Of a DNA stretch of 64,000 nt, positions 53,529 to 61,697 are shown piece after piece. Origin of the DNA: VRUE01 sp963704515 (lineage in GTDB: Bacteria > Actinomycetota > Thermoleophilia > Solirubrobacterales > 70-9); NCBI GenBank assembly GCA_963704515.1, contig OY969913.1:2232001-2296000 (forward strand), given 5' to 3'. The translations under genes were made by a program, and so were the position numbers. Position 1 is the first letter of the stretch. Each line of letters begins with the position of its first letter. The notes under the pieces were generated by a model, which saw only the letters and a program-made list of their open reading frames with translations, did not search any database and was not told the DNA's origin.

Positions 53529-54623
53529 TCAGCCGATGATCTCGCCGAGGGCGGCGAGGAAGCGGTCGTTCTCGGCGGGCCTGCCGTAGGAGACGCGGAT
53601 GTGGCCGGGGTCGCCCAGGGGGGTGCCGGGACGGACGGCGATGCGGCGCTCGGCGAGGGCGGCGACGACCTCGGCCTCCCCGGCCTCGCCGAGGTCGATC
53701 CAGGAGAAGTTGGCGTGCGTCTCCGAGGTGGCGAGGTCGAGCTCGGCGAGGCCCTCCTCGACGCGGAGGCGCTCGGCGACCGTCGACTCGACCCGCCTGG
53801 CGACGTCGTCCTGGTGGAGGATCGCCTCGGCGCCCGCCGCCTGGGCGAGGGCGTTGACGCTGAAGGGCTGGCGCACGGCGTCGACCGCGGCGCGGAACTT
53901 GGGTGAGCCGAGCGCGTAGCCGACCCGCAGGCCGGCCAGGCCGTAGCACTTGCTGAAGGTGCGCAGGACGACCAGGTTGGGAAGGTCGGCGAGCAGGTCG
54001 ACGGTGGCGTCGGGGTCGTCGTGGGTCTGGAACTCGGCGTAGGCCTCGTCGAGAATCACGGTGACGTGGGCGGGCAGATCGGCGCAGAAGGCGGCGACCT
54101 CGGCGGCGGGGATGTGGGTGGCCGTCGGGTTGTTGGGGTTGCAGACGAGGAGCAGCTGCGTGGCGGCGGTCACCTCGGCGGCCATCGCCTCGAGGTCGTG
54201 CGTCTCGCTCTCGGCGAGCGGCACGCGGATCTCGCGCGCCCCGGTCAGCGCCGGAAGGTACGGGTACATCGAGAAGGCCGGCCAGGCGTAGAGAATCTCG
54301 GCGCCCGGCTCGCAGAGCGCCTCGGCCGCGGCGAGCAGGATCTCGCAGGAGCCGTTGCCGACGGCGACCCGCGAGGGGTCGGTGTCGTAGCGCTCGGCGA
54401 TCCGGCGGCGCAGCAGGGTCGCGTCGGGGTCCGGGTAGCGGTTCATCGCTTTGGCGGCGGCGCCGATCGCCTCGACCACCTTCGGGTGCGGCGGTAGCGG
54501 CGACTCGTTCGAGGCGAGCTGGGCGATCCCGGTCGCGGCCAGCGACTCCGGCGCCTGCCCGGTGGGCACACCGGCCTGGTAGCCCGGCATGCGGGCGAGC
54601 TTCTCGGCGAAGGTGACGGCCAT
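53529..54623 (-). CDS. histidinol-phosphate / aromatic aminotransferase
   Basis: 364 residues of the HisC subgroup of PLP aminotransferases: LASNESPLPPHPKVVEAI, VAVGNGSCEILLAAAEAL, VCNPNNPTATHIP, ILDEAYAEF and the PLP-lysine in TFSKCYGLAGLRVGYA. Neighbouring tyrA, aroH and DAHP synthase genes suggest it makes phenylalanine or tyrosine (like actinobacterial Pat) rather than histidine; this is inference from context. Confidence 0.88.
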   Translation of the reverse strand: MAVTFAEKLARMPGYQAGVPTGQAPESLAATGIAQLASNESPLPPHPKVVEAIGAAAKAMNRYPDPDATLLRRRIAERYDTDPSRVAVGNGSCEILLAAAEALCEPGAEILYAWPAFSMYPYLPALTGAREIRVPLAESETHDLEAMAAEVTAATQLLLVCNPNNPTATHIPAAEVAAFCADLPAHVTVILDEAYAEFQTHDDPDATVDLLADLPNLVVLRTFSKCYGLAGLRVGYALGSPKFRAAVDAVRQPFSVNALAQAAGAEAILHQDDVARRVESTVAERLRVEEGLAELDLATSETHANFSWIDLGEAGEAEVVAALAERRIAVRPGTPLGDPGHIRVSYGRPAENDRFLAALGEIIG

Positions 54624-54632
54624 CGGCTCAGT

Positions 54633-54672
54633 TTGACGGGTTGTGTGGGCTCTGGCCCCTCCAACCCGTCAA
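54633..54672 (-). terminator. hairpin between aroH and the aminotransferase
   Basis: Perfect 11-bp arms TTGACGGGTTG and CAACCCGTCAA around an 18-base loop, starting 6 bp after the aroH stop. It may limit read-through into the aminotransferase gene. No T-run follows, so intrinsic termination is doubtful. Confidence 0.5.
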
Positions 54673-54677
54673 GAAGG

Positions 54678-55052
54678 TCATTGGGCGGCGTGCAGATCCG
54701 CTCGAAGCTCTTGCGTCGCGCCTAAGTACACGTGCTCGGGGCGGTGGGCGGTGGGCGCGTAGTAGTGGACCATCGTGCGGATCACGCGCGGCATCGCCCC
54801 CGGCACGTCGATCTCGCGGGCGCAGATCAGCGGCACCGAGTCGAGCCCCAGCCGGCGGGCGGCGACCGCCGGGAACTCGGCGTCGAGGTCGCCGGTGGTC
54901 GTGAACAGGCAGCTGACCATCGCCTCGGCGCTCAGCGCGTTGCGCTCGAGCAGCTCGCGCATCAGCGACTCGGTGGCGGCGACGATCGCCTCGGCCTCGT
55001 TGGCCTCGGCCTGCGCGGCTCCGCGGACGGCAAACAGCCGCTCCTCACTCAT
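54678..55052 (-). CDS. aroH: chorismate mutase, AroH class
   Basis: 124 residues of the trimeric AroH type: LFAVRGAAQAEANEAEAI with the substrate-binding Arg, LFTTTGDLDAEFPAVAAR, CAREIDVPGAMPRVIRTMVH with the catalytic Arg. Makes prephenate for the tyrA product next door. Start ATG at 55052. Confidence 0.95.
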   Translation of the reverse strand: MSEERLFAVRGAAQAEANEAEAIVAATESLMRELLERNALSAEAMVSCLFTTTGDLDAEFPAVAARRLGLDSVPLICAREIDVPGAMPRVIRTMVHYYAPTAHRPEHVYLGATQELRADLHAAQ

Positions 55053-55105
55053 CGACCCACCTCACTGCCCCGCATCATCCCAAAGCCACTCGCCGGCGGG
55101 CGCCC

Positions 55106-55161
55106 GGGGACGTGCCGCAAGTTATAGGCCCGCGGTGGTATCTAACTTGCGGCACGTCCCC
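55106..55161. repeat. 56-bp palindromic repeat, copy 2
   Basis: Begins GGGGACGTGCCGCAAGTTAT and ends ACTTGCGGCACGTCCCC, exactly 56 bp like the copies at 7594 and 61553. Its right arm codes for the last residues of RluB (GRAAS) and gives the TAG stop. The left arm lies in the spacer before aroH. Confidence 0.85.
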
Positions 55162-55837
55162 GGAGGGCGGTGAGCTCGTCGGGGGTGAGGCGACGGGAGG
55201 CGCCCTGGGGGAGGTCGGCGAGGGCTATTGGGCCGAAGTGGGTGCGGCGCAGGGCGACTACCTCGTTGCCTATGGCCTCGGCCATGCGTCGCACCTGGCG
55301 GTTGCGGCCCTCGCGCAGGACGATCTCGACCCGCCGCTCGCCGAGGCGCCGCACTTCGGCCGGCGCCGTCATCCCGTCCTCCAGCTCGACTCCGCGTGCA
55401 AGCCGCCCCAGGTCGTCCTCCGAGGGCGGCCGGCGCAGCTCCACCTCGTAGGTCTTCGGCACTTCGTAGCGCGGATGCGTCAGCCGGTTCGCCAGCTCCC
55501 CATCGTTCGTCAGCAGGATCAACCCCGACGAATCGACGTCGAGCCGCCCCACCGGATAAAGCCGCGCCTTGGAGTCGACGAGTGAGACGACCGCCGGCCT
55601 CTCCCCAGGCTCCTTCGCCGTGGACACCACCCCCACCGGCTTGTTCACCACCCAGACCTCCCGCTCCTCGGCTCCCACGGGAGAGCCATCCACTCTCACG
55701 TCGTCCAAAGCTCCCACATCCCGAGCCGGATCCCGCACAACCTCCCCGTTCACGGTGACCCGCCCGTTCCCGACAAGCTTCTCCGAAACGCGCCGCGAAG
55801 CAACCCCCCCATGCGCGAGGAACTTCGCGAGCCTCAT
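55142..55837 (-). CDS. rluB: 23S rRNA pseudouridine synthase (RluB/RsuA family)
   Basis: 231 residues from the ATG at 55837 (MRLAKFLAHGGVASRRV, the S4 RNA-binding domain), then the catalytic VGRLDVDSSGLILLTNDGEL with the active-site Asp, YEVELRRPPSEDDL and EGRNRQVRRMAEAIG. Modifies 23S rRNA. An earlier in-frame start (55918) lies in the long hairpin and is not used. The C-terminus comes from a 56-bp repeat. Follows scpB as usual. Confidence 0.93.
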   Translation of the reverse strand: MRLAKFLAHGGVASRRVSEKLVGNGRVTVNGEVVRDPARDVGALDDVRVDGSPVGAEEREVWVVNKPVGVVSTAKEPGERPAVVSLVDSKARLYPVGRLDVDSSGLILLTNDGELANRLTHPRYEVPKTYEVELRRPPSEDDLGRLARGVELEDGMTAPAEVRRLGERRVEIVLREGRNRQVRRMAEAIGNEVVALRRTHFGPIALADLPQGASRRLTPDELTALRGRAAS

Positions 55838-55841
55838 GACA

Positions 55842-55951
55842 GGGGCGCGAGAGGGGACCCTCCCCCGAAGGCTCCCGTGATTCGGCATCGATTCGCAAGA
55901 GCACGACCTGCTGCGCAACGGTCTTCGGGGGAGGGTCCCCTCTCGCGCCCC
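55842..55951. repeat. long hairpin between scpB and rluB (29-bp arms)
   Basis: Perfect 29-bp arms at 55842-55870 and 55923-55951 (left arm begins GGGGCGCGAGAGGGGACC), 52-base loop. It fills nearly all of the 118-bp scpB-rluB gap and ends 4 bp upstream of the rluB start, so on the mRNA it would lie just before the rluB ribosome site. Role unknown: translation control, a partial terminator, or a mobile repeat. Confidence 0.75.
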
Positions 55952-55955
55952 CGCT

Positions 55956-56534
55956 TCAAGGTTGGGCCCGCTGGTCCCCCGCCTTGAGCAGCCGCTCGCG
56001 CAGCTCCCGCTCGTCGTCAGGCGTCGGATCGAACTGCGACGGGTCGGGTAGCTGGTCGAGGCCGGCGAGGCCGAAGAGGCGCTCGAACAGCTCCGACGTC
56101 TTGAAGATCGCCGCCCCGAACTGCGACCGCCCCGACTCTTCGATCAGCCCCCGCTCGGCCAGCGTCTGCACCGCCGACTCGGAGGTGACGCCGCGGATGC
56201 GAGCGATCTCCGGGCGGGTGACCGGCTGCAGGTAGGCGACGATCGCCAGGGTCTCGGCCTGGGCCTGGGTCAGCGGCGGCGTGCGCGGCTTGGCCAGCAG
56301 GCGACGGGCGGCCTCCTCGCTGCCGGGATCGCTGGCCAGGGCGAAGCCGCCGGCGACCTCGCGCAGGACGACGCCGCGCTTGCCCTCGGCGAGGTCCTCG
56401 CGCAGCAGCCCGATCGCCTCCTCGACCTGCCCCTCGGTCGCCTCCGTCGCCTCGGCCAAGTCGCGCGCCGGCACCGGCTGAGGCGAGAGGAACAGCAGCG
56501 CTTCGATCGTCCGCGAGAGGTCGCTCATCGTCAC
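55956..56534 (-). CDS. scpB: segregation and condensation protein B
   Basis: 192 residues with two winged-helix domains (LSRTIEALLFLSPQPVPARD; PLTQAQAETLAIVAYLQPVT and IARIRGVTSESAVQTLAERG). Forms a complex with ScpA and SMC. Separated from scpA by 55 bp filled by the third 47-bp palindrome. Sequence looks normal despite the hinge-less SMC at 15-17 kb. Confidence 0.95.
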   Translation of the reverse strand: MTMSDLSRTIEALLFLSPQPVPARDLAEATEATEGQVEEAIGLLREDLAEGKRGVVLREVAGGFALASDPGSEEAARRLLAKPRTPPLTQAQAETLAIVAYLQPVTRPEIARIRGVTSESAVQTLAERGLIEESGRSQFGAAIFKTSELFERLFGLAGLDQLPDPSQFDPTPDDERELRERLLKAGDQRAQP

Positions 56535-56540
56535 CCCCGT

Positions 56541-56587
56541 TTCCGGTGCGCCTTATCCGCGCATATCGGGGCAAAGGCGCACCGGAA
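56541..56587 (+). repeat. 47-bp palindrome between scpB and scpA (copy C)
   Basis: Arms TTCCGGTGCGCCTT and AAGGCGCACCGGAA pair perfectly over 14 bp. Fills the scpB-scpA gap apart from a few bases at each end. Although not coding, it is open in the same phase as copies A and B; on the plus strand it reads SGAPYPRISGQRRTG, close to the peptides in ribD and rsmB. Confidence 0.9.
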
Positions 56588-56589
56588 CG

Positions 56590-57321
56590 TCATGGTGCGA
56601 CCTCGCGGGCGCGGATCCGGATCGGCCCGAAGGTCTCGGTCTGCTCCCAGGTCGCCTCGCCTTTGCGGTAGAGGTCGAGCAGGGCGAAGAGGGTGACCGC
56701 CTGCGTCAGCCGGTTCTCGCCGCCAAACTGCTCGTCGAAGTCGACGGTCGCGTGAGCGCGCAGCGCCTCGCGCAGCACCGCGAGGCGCTTCTGCAGCGAG
56801 ACGGTCGGCCGGATGTGGTCGAGGTTGAGCTCCGGCGGCTCGGTCAGCAGGTCGCCGAGCGCCGCCGCGAGCCGCTCCGGGTCATACACCGCGGTCGCCG
56901 CCTCGATCGCCACCTGGCGCAGCTGGTGCGGCAGCGGCGCCGAGCGGTAGAGGTAGCCGCGCTCGGCCTCGAAGCGCTTCTCCAGCACCGTGGCCGCGTC
57001 GCGGTAACGGCGGTACTCGAGCAGCCGGGCGAGCAGCTCCTCGACCGCCTCCTCGGGCGTCACCTCCTCCAGCCCCTCCTCTTCGCCGGGCAGCAGCAGG
57101 CGCGACTTCAGCTCCAGCAGCGCCGCGATCAGCACGAGGAACTCGGTGGCGACGTCGAGCTCCAGCTCTTCGGCGCGCTCCAGGTGCTCGACGTAGGCGA
57201 CCACCACCTCGGCCAGCTCGACCTCGAGCAGGCTGACCTCCTCGCGCAGGACGACCGCCATCAGCAGGTCGAACGGACCGGCGAAGACGTCGAGGTCGAG
57301 GTCCAGCTCGGCGACGGTCAC
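56590..57321 (-). CDS. scpA: segregation and condensation protein A (kleisin)
   Basis: 243 residues: VFAGPFDLLMAVVLREEVS at the N-terminal head-binding domain, ATEFLVLIAALLELKSRLLL, and the C-terminal winged helix (NRLTQAVTLFALLDLYRKGE). Kleisin that bridges SMC heads. Follows trpS by 32 bp on the same strand. Confidence 0.95.
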   Translation of the reverse strand: MTVAELDLDLDVFAGPFDLLMAVVLREEVSLLEVELAEVVVAYVEHLERAEELELDVATEFLVLIAALLELKSRLLLPGEEEGLEEVTPEEAVEELLARLLEYRRYRDAATVLEKRFEAERGYLYRSAPLPHQLRQVAIEAATAVYDPERLAAALGDLLTEPPELNLDHIRPTVSLQKRLAVLREALRAHATVDFDEQFGGENRLTQAVTLFALLDLYRKGEATWEQTETFGPIRIRAREVAP

Positions 57322-57353
57322 GGGTGCACGGTAACGCTCGGACGGGATGGCGG

Positions 57354-58349
57354 CTAGGCCGGGCCGAAGCCCATCCGCTCGCGCACCTCGGCAAGCGTCG
57401 GCGCGGCGATCGCGCGGGCCTTCTCGGCCCCGGCGGCCAGCGCCGCCTCCAGCGCCGCCTCGTCGCCGCGCAGCTCGGCATAGCGCTCGCGCACCGGGGC
57501 GAGGAACTCGACCACGGCCTCCGCGACGGCCTGCTTGAAGTCGCCGTAACCGGCGCCGTCGAACTCGCGCTCCACCGCCTCGCGTTCGACCCCGCGGGCG
57601 ACCGCGTAGACGTCGATCAGGTTGGCGATCCCGGGCTTGTCCGGGGCGCGGCGCACCTCGCGGCCCGAGTCGGTGACCGCGCTGCCGACCTTCTTGCGAA
57701 TCGTCGCCTCCTCGTCGAGGACGAGGACCGTTCCCGCCTCCGTGCCGCCGGTCGTCGACATCTTGCGCTCGGGCTCCTGCAGGTCCATGATCCGCGCGCC
57801 GACCTCGGGGACGACCAGCTCCGGTACAACCAGGGTCTCGCCGAAGCGCTCGTTGAAGCGGCGGGCGATCTCGCGCATCAGCTCGACGTGCTGGCGCTGG
57901 TCGTCGCCGACGGGCACCTCGGTCGCCCTGTAGGCGAGCACGTCGGCGGCCATCAGCACCGGGTAGTAGAAGAGCGCCGCGGAGACCAGCTCCTGCTGCT
58001 TCGCCGACTTGTCCTTGAACTGGTGCATGCGGTTGAGGTCGCCGTGCGAGGTGACCGCGGAGAGCAGCCAGGTGAGCTCGGCGTGCTCGCGCACGTCGGA
58101 CTGGCGGAAGAAGATGCAGCGCTCGGGGTCGAGCCCGGCGGCGAGCAGGATCGCCGTCGTGTCGAGGCGGCGCTCGCGCAGCTCGGCCGGGTCGTAGGCG
58201 ACCGAGATCGCGTGCAGGTCGACGATGCAGAAGATCGCCGGCTCGCCGCGGTCCTGGCCCTCGACGTACTGGCGGATCGCGCCGATGTAGTTGCCCAGGT
58301 GCTTGCGGCCGGTGGGCTGGATGCCGGAGAAGACGATCGGCTGGCTCAT
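57354..58349 (-). CDS. trpS: tryptophanyl-tRNA synthetase
   Basis: 331 residues, class I: FSGIQPTGRKHLGNYIGAIR carries the HIGH-like motif (HLGN) and EPERKMSTTGG the KMSKS-like motif (KMSTT). Other motifs: DLHAISVAY and VGDDQRQHVELMREIARRFN. A long hairpin lies 19 bp upstream of its ATG. Confidence 0.96.
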   Translation of the reverse strand: MSQPIVFSGIQPTGRKHLGNYIGAIRQYVEGQDRGEPAIFCIVDLHAISVAYDPAELRERRLDTTAILLAAGLDPERCIFFRQSDVREHAELTWLLSAVTSHGDLNRMHQFKDKSAKQQELVSAALFYYPVLMAADVLAYRATEVPVGDDQRQHVELMREIARRFNERFGETLVVPELVVPEVGARIMDLQEPERKMSTTGGTEAGTVLVLDEEATIRKKVGSAVTDSGREVRRAPDKPGIANLIDVYAVARGVEREAVEREFDGAGYGDFKQAVAEAVVEFLAPVRERYAELRGDEAALEAALAAGAEKARAIAAPTLAEVRERMGFGPA

Positions 58350-58368
58350 GCGCGCAGCCTATTTGGGC

Positions 58369-58463
58369 GGCGGAGATCGGGTGCCCCTCGTTCTGACAAT
58401 CCGCGGCCTAATTAGGCCGCGGATTTGAGTATCCGCCAGCCCGAGGGGCACCCGATCTCCGCC
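58369..58463. repeat. nested palindrome upstream of trpS (22-bp arms)
   Basis: Perfect 22-bp outer arms at 58369-58390 and 58442-58463 (left arm begins GGCGGAGATCGGGTGC), and inside them a perfect 28-base palindrome (58398-58425) with half-site AATCCGCGGCCTAA. Lies in the spacer between the MFS gene stop and trpS start. Such doubly nested symmetry is not explained by a simple terminator. Confidence 0.75.
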
Positions 58464-58509
58464 TCTCAAGCCGGGTCGGTCGCACAATGACCTCGAGACG
58501 GGAGCTTGG

Positions 58510-60114
58510 TTAAGCGAGCTCTGACGCGGGCTCGGGGGCGCAGTCGGCTTCGGGGCCGTGGCCGCACTCGCCGGCCTGGGCGGATCCGCGGCTTGGGATG
58601 GCTTCCCTGCTTCTCGTCGGGTTCTCGATGCCGAAGCCGGAGACGGTGCCGCCGACGATCATCAGGATGCCGGCTATGCCAATGCCCAGGTGGAAGGCCG
58701 AGGTGGAGGCGTCGGCCGAGGCGGTTGCCACGCGGGTGGCCTGGCGCGGGGGAAGCTTGCCGGTGCCGGGGACGGCGAGCGGCTGGCGCTTGGCTTCGGA
58801 GACGGTGTGCGCGGCGCGCGGGCCGAGCGGGGCGCGGCCAAGGTTGGAGTCGAGGCTCGAGCCGAAGTAGCCGGAGATCACGGCACCGAGCACGGCGATC
58901 GCCAGCAGGCCGGCGACCCGCGAGACGCCGTTGTTGACGCCGGAGGCGATGCCGACGTGGCGTTCCTCGACCGAGTCGAGCACGGTCGCGGTCAGCGGCG
59001 CCACCGTTGCCGAGAGGCCGAGGCCGAAGACGAGGATCGCGGGCAGCACGTCGGTGACGTAGGCGGCGTCGCTGCCGACCCGCAGCATCAGAATCAAACC
59101 GATGCCGCCGACGATCGGGCCGATCGTCATTGGCAGCCGCGGCCCGGTGCCCGAGGCGAGCTTGCCCCAGCGCGGCGAGAGGAAGAAGAGGGTGAGCGAG
59201 ACCGGTGTCGTCGCCAGCCCCGCCTCCAGAGGCGAGTAACCGGCCACCTGCTGGAGGAAGAGGCCGACGAAGAAGAGCCCGCCGATCAGTCCCGCATACG
59301 TGGAGAGCGTGGTCAGGTTCGCGACGGCGAAGTTGCGGATGCGGAAGAGGCCGAGGTCGAGCATCGGATGGCGGGCGCGCGCCTCGTGCAGGACGAAGAG
59401 GGCGAAGCAGACGATGCCGGCGAGCAGCGGGAGCCAGACCCCGGGATCGCCCCAGCCGCGGGTCGGCTGCTCGATCAGCGCGTAGACCGGGCCTCCGAGC
59501 CCGGCGGCGGAGAGGGCGATGCCGAGCCAGTCGATGCCGCGGAAGGCGTCGGGGTCGCGGCTCTCGCGCACCGAGTGCATGGTCAGCGCCACGGTGGCGG
59601 CAATCAGCGGGATGTTGACCCAGAAGATCGCCCGCCAGGAGGTCAGCCCGATCAGCGCCCCACCGCCGGCCGGCCCGATCACCGTCGCGATCCCGGTCCA
59701 GGCGGTCCAGGTGCCGACCGCCTTGCCGCGCGCCGCGCCCTCGAAGGTGGCGGCGACGATCGCCAGCGAGCCGGGCACCAGCAGCGCCCCGGCGACCCCT
59801 TGCAGCGCCCGGGCGCCGATCAGGAACTCGACCGAAGGCGCCACCGCGCAGAGCGCCGAGCAAACGCCGAAGGCGATCAGGCCGACGACGAAGACCTCGC
59901 GGCGGCCGAACTGGTCGCCGAGCGAGCCGCCGACCAGGAGCAGGGAGACGAGGGTCAGCATGTAGGCCTCGACCACCCACTGCTGGCCGGCCAGCCCGGC
60001 GCCGAGTCCTTTGGCGATCGCCGGCAACGCCACGTTGACCACGGTCGAGTCGAGGAAGACCACGGTCGACCCGAGGATCGTCGCAACCAGCGTCAGGCGC
60101 TGTTGGCGGGTCAC
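58510..60114 (-). CDS. MFS drug-resistance transporter (DHA2 type)
   Basis: 534 residues from the GTG at 60114. A 14-helix-type exporter: VVFLDSTVVNVALPAIAKGL, GGSLGDQFGRREVFVVGL (motif A), GARALQGVAGALLVPGSLAI, IGPAGGGALIGLTSWRAIFWVNIP and TVLDSVEERHVGIASGVNN. Proton-driven export of drugs is the usual role. The GTG overlaps the upstream permease stop (GTGA); an open frame reaching further up is the permease in another frame. The C-terminal tail is Gly/Glu/Ala-rich. Confidence 0.9.
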   Translation of the reverse strand: MTRQQRLTLVATILGSTVVFLDSTVVNVALPAIAKGLGAGLAGQQWVVEAYMLTLVSLLLVGGSLGDQFGRREVFVVGLIAFGVCSALCAVAPSVEFLIGARALQGVAGALLVPGSLAIVAATFEGAARGKAVGTWTAWTGIATVIGPAGGGALIGLTSWRAIFWVNIPLIAATVALTMHSVRESRDPDAFRGIDWLGIALSAAGLGGPVYALIEQPTRGWGDPGVWLPLLAGIVCFALFVLHEARARHPMLDLGLFRIRNFAVANLTTLSTYAGLIGGLFFVGLFLQQVAGYSPLEAGLATTPVSLTLFFLSPRWGKLASGTGPRLPMTIGPIVGGIGLILMLRVGSDAAYVTDVLPAILVFGLGLSATVAPLTATVLDSVEERHVGIASGVNNGVSRVAGLLAIAVLGAVISGYFGSSLDSNLGRAPLGPRAAHTVSEAKRQPLAVPGTGKLPPRQATRVATASADASTSAFHLGIGIAGILMIVGGTVSGFGIENPTRSREAIPSRGSAQAGECGHGPEADCAPEPASELA

Positions 60115-60884
60115 TCGGTTGAGTCTAGGAGCTGCTGGGCGGGGGTGAAGAAGTTTCGGTAGGCGAGGCCCGTGGCGACGAGGGCGGCGATCGAGACGCT
60201 GCCGAGCAGGGCGTAGAGGAGGATCAGCTGCAGACGCACGGCGTCGGTCGGGTTGGCGCCGGCGAGCAGCATCCCGACCATCGTGCCGGGGAAGAAGATC
60301 AGGCCGGTGGTCTTGGTCGAGTCGACCAGGGTGATCATCCCCGAGCGCAGGGCGCGGCGGACGAAGGGGCGCGCGGCTTCCTCGCCGGTGGCGCCGAGCG
60401 AGAGCGTCGCCTCGATCCGGGCGCGCGAATCGGCCATCTCGTCGCCGAGCCGGTTGAGCGCCACCGCCGAGGCGGTCATCGCGTTGCCGATCACCATGCC
60501 GCCGACCGGGACGAGGTAGCGCGGGGTCGCTTCGAAGACGCCGAGCGCGACGACCAGGCCGAGGGTCGTCGCGCCGGCGGCGGCCAGCGCGATCAAGAGC
60601 GGCCAGAGGGCGCCCGGCACCTTCTTCGCCCGGCTGCGCGCCGTGAAGGCGCCGAAGACGACCATCACCGCCAGCAGGGCAAAGACGAGCCAGAGCGTGT
60701 CGGCCTCGAAGATCAGCTTGATCGCGTAGCCGATCAGCGTCAGCTGGACGAAGGAGCGCAGGGTGGCGATGCCGATGTCGCGCTCGAGGTCCGCCTTGCG
60801 CCAGAACGAGATCGCGGCGGCGAGGGCGACGAGGGCGAGCGAGGCGGCCACCTGGCCGATCGATAGGTGGATCGAGGTGGTCAC
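60111..60884 (-). CDS. FetB/YbbM-like ABC exporter permease
   Basis: 257 residues from GTG 60884 with about 7 membrane helices: LSIGQVAASLALVALAAAIS, LRSFVQLTLIGYAIKLIF, VGGMVIGNAMTASAVALNRL, and SGMITLVDSTKTTGLIFFPG with the family motif. In E. coli FetAB exports iron. Coupled by GTGA overlaps to both the ATPase upstream and the MFS gene downstream. Confidence 0.9.
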   Translation of the reverse strand: MTTSIHLSIGQVAASLALVALAAAISFWRKADLERDIGIATLRSFVQLTLIGYAIKLIFEADTLWLVFALLAVMVVFGAFTARSRAKKVPGALWPLLIALAAAGATTLGLVVALGVFEATPRYLVPVGGMVIGNAMTASAVALNRLGDEMADSRARIEATLSLGATGEEAARPFVRRALRSGMITLVDSTKTTGLIFFPGTMVGMLLAGANPTDAVRLQLILLYALLGSVSIAALVATGLAYRNFFTPAQQLLDSTE

Positions 60885-61537
60885 GCGAGCACCTCGGCAA
60901 GCGGGCCGGCGTCGCGTACGCGGCCGTCCTCGATCCGCACCACCCACTCCCCCAAGCGCCGCGCCTGCTCGGGGTCGTGGCTGACGAGGACGAGGGAGAG
61001 CTCGAGCTCCTCGCGCAGGCGGGCGAGGGTCGCCTCGATCGCGTCGCGGGCGGCGTGGTCGAGGGCCGAGGTCGGCTCGTCGAGCAACAGCACGGCAGGC
61101 TCCTGGACCAGCGCCCGGGAGAGCATCGCCCGCTGCTGCTCGCCGACCGAGAGCTTGCCCACGTCGCGGCCGGCGAACTCCGGGTCGAGGCCGGCGAGCC
61201 GCAGGCAGCGCTCCAGGTCGGCGTCCTTCCCGGCCAGACGAGCCGCGTACTCGAGGTTCGAGGCCACCGTCCCCTCGAGCAGGGCGGGCAGCTGCGGGAC
61301 CAGGGCGACTTCGCGGCGCAAGGCCAGCGGGTCGTAGGAATCCAACGAGCGCCCGCGATAGGCGATCGTCCCCCGATCGGGGTCGGCGAGCCGGTTGAGC
61401 AGGCGCAGCAAAGTCGACTTGCCCGCCCCCGAGGGCCCGACGATCGCCGTCGCCCCGGCCGGGATCTCCGCGTCGACGGAGTCGAGCACCCGGCGCCCGC
61501 CCCGCATCAAGCTCACATCCCGCAACTCGAACAGCAC
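60881..61537 (-). CDS. FetA/YbbL-like ABC exporter ATPase
   Basis: 218 residues from GTG 61537: Walker A GPSGAGKSTLLRLLNRL, signature LSVGEQQRAML, Walker B AVLLLDEPTSALD, switch His in VSHDPEQARR. Partner of the permease at 60111. An upstream in-frame codon (61582) lies in the 56-bp repeat and is rejected. Confidence 0.92.
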   Translation of the reverse strand: MLFELRDVSLMRGGRRVLDSVDAEIPAGATAIVGPSGAGKSTLLRLLNRLADPDRGTIAYRGRSLDSYDPLALRREVALVPQLPALLEGTVASNLEYAARLAGKDADLERCLRLAGLDPEFAGRDVGKLSVGEQQRAMLSRALVQEPAVLLLDEPTSALDHAARDAIEATLARLREELELSLVLVSHDPEQARRLGEWVVRIEDGRVRDAGPLAEVLA

Positions 61538-61552
61538 CGCCGCATGATCGCA

Positions 61553-61608
61553 GGGGACGTGCCGCAAGTTAGAGGTCCACATAGGTACTTAAGTTGCGGC
61601 ACGTCCCG
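61553..61608. repeat. 56-bp palindromic repeat, copy 3
   Basis: Begins GGGGACGTGCCGCAAGTTAG and ends AGTTGCGGCACGTCCCG, 56 bp, the last base changed from C to G. Third copy after 7594 and 55106. Here it is between divergent genes, about 16 bp upstream of the ATPase start and 90 bp before ku, so it could affect both promoters. Confidence 0.85.
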
Positions 61609-61697
61609 GGTGGCTGCGGGCGCAAGATGGCTGGCGGGGGGACGTTGGGGTTGCGGTGGGGCGGGGGGCGCTGGAAGAATCAGGTGGATGAACGCCG

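Noticed and set aside
53392..53949. Minus-strand frame overlapping the aminotransferase end
   Set aside because: Arg/Pro-rich shadow of the aminotransferase running on into the spacer.
60115..60900. N-terminal extension of the MFS transporter
   Set aside because: It is a shadow of the FetB-like permease; MFS homologues start at the MTRQQRLTLVATILGS segment.
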